From: Novosphingobium sp. Chol11
GTDB taxonomy: Bacteria; Pseudomonadota; Alphaproteobacteria; Sphingomonadales; Sphingomonadaceae
Direction of reading: 5' to 3'
DNA: 64,000 nt
Assembly: GCF_900218065.1 (NCBI RefSeq)
Contig: NZ_OBMU01000003.1
Span: 88,524-152,523 of the forward strand
The notes beneath the pieces were generated by a model. The model was not told the origin of the DNA and did no database searches. It saw only the letters and a program-made list of their open reading frames with translations. Of the stretch, positions 59,146 through 64,000 are shown piece after piece. The translations under genes were made by a program, and so were the position numbers. Each line of letters begins with the position of its first letter. The stretch's first letter is position 1.

Positions 59146-61539
59146 ATGAAAGGTCGAAGGGGTCATCATCTCATCAGCTTGTTGAGCTGTGCCTGCGGAC
59201 TGGCCATCGCCAGCGGCGCAGCGGCGCAACAAGTGGAGCAGGGCGCGGAAGAACCGAACGCTGCGGAAATCATCGTAACTGCCACACGCCGCGCGGAAAC
59301 GCTGCAGGAAACGCCAGTCGCAGTCGATGTCGTATCAGGACAGGAAGTCGCCAAGCTTAACCTGTTCGATGTTAAGGAAATCCAGAACATCGTTCCGGGT
59401 CTAACCCTCGAGAATGGCGACGGCCGAAGCAATATCGCCACTTTGCGCGGCATATCGTTCAATCCGGATAGCGGATCGAGTGACGCAGTTCAGGTCTATT
59501 TCAACGAAATCGACGTAGATCCCAACACCTTCTTCAGCGCCATTTACGACATCGGCCAGATCCAGGTTCTGCGCGGACCGCAGGGCCTGTTCCGTGGCAA
59601 GGTGTCGCCTGCAGGCTCGATCGTCATCGGCTCCGCTCGCCCGGACCTGGTCAAGCCGACCGGCTATGCACAGGCGGCAGCCAGCGACCTGCATGCATAC
59701 AATTTCCAGGGAGCGGCGTCTGTGCCGATCATCCAGGACAGCCTCGCTGTGCGCGGCGCGCTTCTATATGACCGCAACCGTGCCGGTCAGGTGAAGAATG
59801 TCGACGGACGTAAATCTTACAACGAAACGATGAGCGGACGTATTTCGCTTGCGTGGCAACCGTCGTCAGAATTCCGTGCCGACCTGGTCTACCAATATCT
59901 CTGGACAGACACGCGTCCGTTCCGTGCCGTGTTCGGCCCCGGCAATCAGCCGAGCCCGAACAGCTTCTTCCCCCTGCGGAGCGGCCCCGCGATCAGCCTG
60001 AACGATCGCTTGGCGGTAAGCGAAGGCGCGTTGCGGTTCACCAATGAAACGCATCTTGTCACCCTCAATACCAACTATGACTTTGGTTGGGGCGAACTGG
60101 TTTTCAACGGGGGCTATCAAAAGACCCGTCTGGAACAGCAGCGAGATCAGGACGAGGGCAATGCGGTCCCCGGCTATCAGCTGAACCAGCATGTCCACAC
60201 CCCCTATGATCTCTGGACTGCGGAAGTCCGTCTTCAATCGCCGAGCGATTCGCGCCTGAATTGGGCGATCGCGGCCAACTATGATTATTCAAAGTTCAAT
60301 GACGTCCGCGTAAACCAGAGCAATGACGTCTTTTTCACCGATCCATTCGGGGGCATCTTTCCTGGCATGACTGGACCCGGTCCTGTTCCACCGCAGATTT
60401 TCACGGTCCCTGTGGATGTTGCAGTCACCCTTCCTATCCTAAGCAAGTCCTATGCGGTGTCGGCATTGCTTGGTTATGAGGTGGTTGACGGCCTGACGAT
60501 CACTGGCGGCTTGCGCCAGACGTGGGGCACGACAACTCGGACGCAGACGACTACCCTCGTAATTGATGGCGGAGCACCTACATCTTCGGTAAAGCCCAGC
60601 GTGGTAAAGCCGAGTGCTCTCACTGGTGGCGCGGCGATCAGCTGGGCCGTCAATCCCGATCTTAACCTCTATGCTAACTACGGCCGCTCTTTCCGTCCCG
60701 GCGTGGCAGCGACCGGCGTTACTACCGATCTAGACCAGAAATATCTTCAAACCCCTGACGAGACGTCGGACGGCTTTGAAATCGGCTTAAAATCAAGCTT
60801 GTTCAACCGGAAAGTGACACTCAATATTGCAGCCTTCTATCAGACGTTTAAAAACTATGTTGATTTCGCGCCCGATCTGAGGACCAACTCTTCACGCGTT
60901 CCCGGTCGCACCGATACAGCGACTGCGCCGCTGCCGACATTTGGTGATGCGATCAGCAAGGGCGTTGAAGTTCAGCTAGGCTTCCAACCTTCTGAATGGG
61001 TGGATTTTAACGTAAACGCTACTTACGCGGACGCTCACTACGATAACGCCAAACTATATTGTAACGATTATAATGGTGACGGCGTGCCGGACTCCATTGG
61101 TACGCCCAGCGTTCCTGGAACTGAGCAGGTAGCTGTTTGCACCCGCAACGATCGTATCGCGGATGTTCCAAAATTCAGCCTGACCAGCAATGGTGAAGTT
61201 CGCTTCGCCATGGGTTCTCTGACCCCGTTTGTTCGGGGGCTGCTCTCGTATCGGCCTGGTTTCAGGTCGCAGAATAGCGACTATACATATCGGGACTTCA
61301 CTAAGATCGATCTTTTTGTCGGCCTGCGTGGTGAAGATCGTTGGGAGTTCAACCTGTTTGTGAAGAACCTCCTCGACCAAACCCGTGCCCAGCGCGTGTC
61401 CCAAGGTAACTTCCAAGTCGGAACGCGCTCGCTGCCCGTGTTTGAAGCCCTTGATCCGATCCCATTCGACTCTGGCTACCGTTTGGCGAACATAACGGCG
61501 CCACGCGAATTCGGCGCCACACTGCGCTTCAACTGGTAA
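59146..61539 (+). CDS. TonB-dependent outer-membrane receptor (third of three)
   Basis: A 797-residue receptor. The signal peptide (LISLLSCACGLAIASGAAAQ) is followed by TonB-box-like AEIIVTATRR, a plug with VLRGPQGLFRGKVSPAGSIVI (a variant of the usual GPQGTLFGRNTTGG segment) and a barrel ending FGATLRFNW with the outer-membrane terminal aromatic. The ATG at 59146 follows GGAGGGG, so the longer frame from 59098 is rejected. It is divergent from an AraC regulator and is followed by a strong hairpin. The plug variant and separate control set it apart from the other two receptors. The substrate is presumably that of the adjacent exported operon. Confidence 0.93.
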   Translation: MKGRRGHHLISLLSCACGLAIASGAAAQQVEQGAEEPNAAEIIVTATRRAETLQETPVAVDVVSGQEVAKLNLFDVKEIQNIVPGLTLENGDGRSNIATLRGISFNPDSGSSDAVQVYFNEIDVDPNTFFSAIYDIGQIQVLRGPQGLFRGKVSPAGSIVIGSARPDLVKPTGYAQAAASDLHAYNFQGAASVPIIQDSLAVRGALLYDRNRAGQVKNVDGRKSYNETMSGRISLAWQPSSEFRADLVYQYLWTDTRPFRAVFGPGNQPSPNSFFPLRSGPAISLNDRLAVSEGALRFTNETHLVTLNTNYDFGWGELVFNGGYQKTRLEQQRDQDEGNAVPGYQLNQHVHTPYDLWTAEVRLQSPSDSRLNWAIAANYDYSKFNDVRVNQSNDVFFTDPFGGIFPGMTGPGPVPPQIFTVPVDVAVTLPILSKSYAVSALLGYEVVDGLTITGGLRQTWGTTTRTQTTTLVIDGGAPTSSVKPSVVKPSALTGGAAISWAVNPDLNLYANYGRSFRPGVAATGVTTDLDQKYLQTPDETSDGFEIGLKSSLFNRKVTLNIAAFYQTFKNYVDFAPDLRTNSSRVPGRTDTATAPLPTFGDAISKGVEVQLGFQPSEWVDFNVNATYADAHYDNAKLYCNDYNGDGVPDSIGTPSVPGTEQVAVCTRNDRIADVPKFSLTSNGEVRFAMGSLTPFVRGLLSYRPGFRSQNSDYTYRDFTKIDLFVGLRGEDRWEFNLFVKNLLDQTRAQRVSQGNFQVGTRSLPVFEALDPIPFDSGYRLANITAPREFGATLRFNW

Positions 61540-61540
61540 T

Positions 61541-61579
61541 TGATCGGCCGGGGATCTGCGAACTGATCCCCGGCCATCA
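61541..61579 (+). terminator. terminator hairpin after the TonB receptor
   Basis: GGCCGGGGATC (61546-61556) pairs perfectly with GATCCCCGGCC (61565-61575), extended by TGAT/ATCA around one bulged base. It begins one base past the receptor stop codon. Confidence 0.8.
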
Positions 61580-61907
61580 AAATGACTTCTCGGATAGTCG
61601 CGGCTGGCTGGCGGTTTTGCTGCCCTGACTACAACTTCGTTGAGATCGGGCAGCCTATCCATTGCGGCCTTCAGTGATACAAGGCGATCGCTGCTGCCGG
61701 GCACGTGCTGGTCATGTAGCTGCCTTTAGGAGAACCTACACCCGGAAGCTGCAGGTGTGCCTTGGAAACAGCAGATTCGGCGGTGAGCGACCAAGGTCGG
61801 TCGGTGCTGACACATGTCTGCGCGTTGATGCGATTGTCGGAGTATGGCATCTATCATCTGACAGAGAGTTCCGGTGAACGAATAGCGCCGTTCCCCGTTC
61901 ATAGGCG
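61580..61907. other. non-coding or decayed stretch
   Basis: No frame with recognisable protein features on either strand and no clear promoter. It begins the low-coding-density end of the window. Confidence 0.5.
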
Positions 61908-62129
61908 ATGACCGAGGACATATGGGCTCCTGACCCTTATATTGTGGCGCTGACGTTATCAGGTTTTCTGATCGCCCTAGTTGCCTGGCTCCCGCTCGCA
62001 CTCAAGCGTCTGCCGCTGTCACTGCCGATCGTTTGCATAGGCATCGGCATAGTTATCTTCTCGCTGCCAATTATAACGGGGCAGAGAGGCTCATCAAGGC
62101 TCAGCTACCTACCGCCACCTCAGTCCTGA
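61908..62129 (+). pseudogene. N-terminal relic of a cation:proton antiporter
   Basis: The first 54 codons read like the N-terminus of a CPA1/NhaP-type antiporter: DPYIVALTLSGFLIALVAWLPLALKRLPLSLP, then a second hydrophobic segment IVCIGIGIVIFSLP. Full-length members have 400 or more residues with further helices. Here the similarity ends abruptly after IFSLP and the frame stops 20 codons later. No ribosome-binding site precedes the ATG. It is most simply a truncated gene whose remainder has been deleted. The antiporter identification rests on motif memory of this N-terminal pattern. Confidence 0.55.
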
Positions 62130-62325
62130 CGCCGGAGGAAACCTTGCAGGTCGTCAGCGGAGAAGGGCAAAGCCGCCAGGTCGCTCATTTGGCGCTATTT
62201 GCGGCGGGCGGCGTCATCCAAGCCGAGACGGGAGGTGAGGCGCTCGGCGCCTGGGCGTGTCGCGCCCGGCGAACTGACACTTTCCGCGACGGCCTCCATC
62301 CACCTCGCGCTTTGGCAATAGGGCT

Positions 62326-62667
62326 GTGAGCCTCATCACCTGCATGATCCTCGGACTAGCGGCGCTCCCACTTGCTGGATCCTCTGCGGCGCTCCAGCGA
62401 CACGGACCAGATCACGCGATCTTCTGCGCCCTGGGCAAATCGAAAGACGGGTTTGACATATACTGCCCCAAGCCAGTGCTGAACGCAGGGTGGCCAGCAC
62501 CCTATCTGTTCGACCGCCCTGGCATTTCTATCGAAAACAAGATCAGCATTCTCGAAGACGATTTTCGATTTTGGCCATTCAGCGCCAACGTCGCATTTTA
62601 TTGGCTACTCTTGTCCGCCATGTGCAATATAGCGATGCGCTTCCGGTCCCTGCGCCAGCAACAATAG
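62326..62667 (+). CDS. small hypothetical membrane protein
   Basis: A 113-residue protein with an N-terminal signal-like segment (MILGLAALPLAG), a Cys-containing soluble part (AIFCALG...FDIYCPKP), then GWPAPYLFDRPGISIENKISILEDDFRFWPF and a C-terminal helix (ANVAFYWLLLSAMCNIAM). The WPxPYLFDRPG...DDFRxWPF arrangement looks like a conserved family of unknown function in related bacteria. The start is GTG 62326 or ATG 62344. It appears intact although it sits between two relics. No functional call. Confidence 0.5.
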   Translation: MSLITCMILGLAALPLAGSSAALQRHGPDHAIFCALGKSKDGFDIYCPKPVLNAGWPAPYLFDRPGISIENKISILEDDFRFWPFSANVAFYWLLLSAMCNIAMRFRSLRQQQ

Positions 62668-62704
62668 TTTGCCCTGCTCAGCCGTTCGACACTCATAATC
62701 GACC

Positions 62705-62968
62705 ATGGTCCTCGCTGTGGGGCGAGCCGTACATAACGGCGGAGCTAATCTCGCCTGTGGCCGTTCCCATGAAGGGTTGCTCACTTCTGTCAACACACCC
62801 TCGGCCTCACTTCTGATCCAGGAGATTGCGGCGCCCGAAGTCTGCACTGATCTGCAAGCCTGGTTTGAGCGGGCAGTGCCTGAGGGTTCCAGCCTCTACG
62901 CACATGACGATGAGGGCCTCGACGACATGCCAGCGCATAATCCCATGACACATTTCTTATGGCCCTGA
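62705..62968 (+). pseudogene. relic of YjbQ/UPF0047-family gene
   Basis: The stretch 62771-62938 encodes the heart of a YjbQ protein: SASLLIQE, LQAWFERAVPEGSSLYAHDDEG and DDMPAH, all highly characteristic. The usual F-x-Q-H-T-SASL segment is missing in this frame, but the +1-shifted bases spell FCQHT between GLLT and SASLL. Two compensating single-base changes are therefore implied: one base lost before, one gained after. Similarity stops after DDMPAH and the frame ends nine codons later, so the C-terminal third is gone. Function is presumably lost. Confidence 0.65.
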
Positions 62969-63184
62969 CGGCCATAGTTAGAACGCTTCAGGAGAGGCAG
63001 ACCCTTTGTGGCCGTTCCGGGGCCAATTTTCCATATCCAGGTCCGGAAGGGCAGCTATTCGAACTTCGCACCCAAAATGGCCGATTCTGGAATTGAGGGT
63101 CGGCCGCGGGTGACTGGCAAAGCGGCCACACCATCGCCGAGGAACCTGCCGAGCCGCATTCGACCATTTGGGGATGTTAGACTT

Positions 63185-63469
63185 TCAGCGTTCCTCCAGC
63201 ATGACGTCGATCATTGACTGCCAAACACGTTTCGCCGTCGCACGGGGGTCGGTACTTTCCTCGTAGATGGCCGCGTCTATCATCTGCTGGGAGGGTTCTC
63301 GCAGGGAGGTGACGACGGATCGGACTAACTCTGTAGCGCTCAAATGAAAGTCGCCTTCAGGATCATAGAACGCCAGACGGGTTGCTGATTGCTTTTGAAC
63401 CTCAGCGACGAGGGCGTTGGCGGCTTTTTCAATCGGAGGGGGAGCCATAAAGGCTGTAACGCCGTTCAA
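63185..63469 (-). CDS. small hypothetical protein
   Basis: A 94-residue soluble protein with amphipathic helices: PIEKAANALVAEVQKQSATRLAFYDPEGDFHLSATELVRSVVTSLREPSQQMIDAAIYEES and TAKRVWQSMIDVMLEER. Amino-acid composition and the codon pattern suggest a real gene, and similar short proteins seem frequent in sphingomonads. The start is uncertain: TTG 63469 or ATG 63448, neither with a strong ribosome-binding site. No functional call. Confidence 0.45.
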   Translation of the reverse strand: MNGVTAFMAPPPIEKAANALVAEVQKQSATRLAFYDPEGDFHLSATELVRSVVTSLREPSQQMIDAAIYEESTDPRATAKRVWQSMIDVMLEER

Positions 63470-64000
63470 CGTCCATCGTTCATATGCCGAGAAGAATCGA
63501 TGTGACCGTTAGGCAACCGAGTCCATGCGTCGTACAGGCTGCCGTCGCGGCTCGATCTCACTGCCGGAGGATGAGTGCGTTAGGTTCCTAATATTGTGTG
63601 GTATATTGACGTATCCTAGTTCTTATTTCCAAACATGCTGTGCTGAGAGAGACTTATGCTCCCGTTTGGCAAGGAGAGCGACATGTCCATCTCAATATAT
63701 TCTCCCTCTTCATCATTGCGGGAGCGTGGTTTGCACGCCAACGCCGAGCGACAGGGGCGCGGCGCGGGAGCGGGCACGTTGCGCGGCTTCCCTGCCCCGC
63801 GAGCGTAAACGGCGACTGGAGGCTGTGATCGATGATTGGGGAAACGAAGGTGGCGCAGTCGCCCGCGTCCACCCGGCATCAAGGCCCAACCTTCTAGGAA
63901 AGCTCAGCATTCCTGTTCTAACACCCAATTCTGGCGCCGAGCGGATTAGCCACGGGATGTCGCCGGCTCATCGTTAGCCGCCGACTTCAACCGCCCTTGC
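63470..64000. other. right-edge region without a convincing gene
   Basis: A plus-strand open frame covers 63525-63977, but its composition is Arg/Cys-rich and unconvincing. One short piece (63796-63840) encodes RERKRRLEAVIDDW, which resembles a common short motif in small sphingomonad proteins and may be a relic. AT content rises around 63580-63640. No tRNA or terminator is evident. Confidence 0.4.

Noticed and set aside
63525..63977. 150-codon plus-strand frame near the right edge
   Set aside because: The Cys/Arg-rich composition is typical of a shadow frame; only a 14-residue piece looks protein-like.
1..64000. CRISPR arrays, tRNA or rRNA genes, intact insertion sequences
   Set aside because: No regularly spaced direct repeats, cloverleaf-like sequences, rRNA signatures or transposase frames were seen on reading both strands.

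Overview
The window looks like a chromosomal segment of a GC-rich sphingomonad (Alphaproteobacteria, Sphingomonadales). The grounds are three large TonB-dependent receptors of the type expanded in this order, a BLUF photosensor, dense catabolic operons with 1-4 base overlaps, GTG/TTG starts, and many Tat-exported or signal-peptide enzymes. I saw no tRNA, rRNA, CRISPR array or intact insertion sequence. Nearly all of 0.2-61.5 kb is coding. The last 2.4 kb is a low-density stretch with gene relics.

Region 1 (0.2-5.4 kb): TonB receptor, SnoaL-like protein, BLUF blue-light sensor, SIMPL-domain lipoprotein and an SDR. Region 2 (5.5-15.0 kb): a minus-strand catabolic series of class III aminotransferase, PhyH-type dioxygenase, second HxD...H dioxygenase-like protein, TonB receptor, two tandem VOC proteins and a Baeyer-Villiger monooxygenase. 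A divergent XRE-cupin regulator faces it across a perfect 20-bp palindrome. It reads as uptake, deamination and oxidation of an unidentified amine-bearing compound.

Region 3 (15.1-26.3 kb): an acyl-CoA dehydrogenase / class III CoA-transferase / hot-dog hydratase operon. Beside it is a LysR-centred divergon carrying an FMN 2-hydroxyacid dehydrogenase, a LigI-like amidohydrolase and an SDR on one side, and a split ThDP 2-oxoacid decarboxylase, an aldehyde dehydrogenase and an MmgE/PrpD protein on the other. The order of chemistry resembles a mandelate pathway (hydroxyacid, oxoacid, aldehyde, acid) feeding a CoA-ester branch. Region 4 (26.3-31 kb): an SDR, a small membrane protein and a 1010-residue hybrid histidine kinase.

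Region 5 (31-52.8 kb): a sugar or sugar-acid utilisation island. It holds RpiB-like isomerase, PfkB kinase, a GPH-type transporter, a Tat-exported sugar isomerase-like protein, an FG-GAP protein, two MOFRL glycerate kinases, two Tat-exported GHL6-like glycosidases, a lactate-permease-type transporter, hydroxypyruvate isomerase, tartronate-semialdehyde reductase, an SDR, a cyclase, two PD40 proteins, and GntR and IclR regulators. The central reactions lead to 2-phosphoglycerate. Region 6 (53-61.5 kb): an exported DUF1592/DUF1552 operon with an unknown leader protein and a secreted VOC protein, then an AraC regulator divergent from a third TonB receptor. A 15-bp dyad of form TYCC-N7-GGRA recurs in the control regions of regions 5 and 6, suggesting a shared regulator, perhaps the IclR protein. 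Region 7 (61.6-64 kb): decayed antiporter and YjbQ fragments plus two small hypothetical genes.
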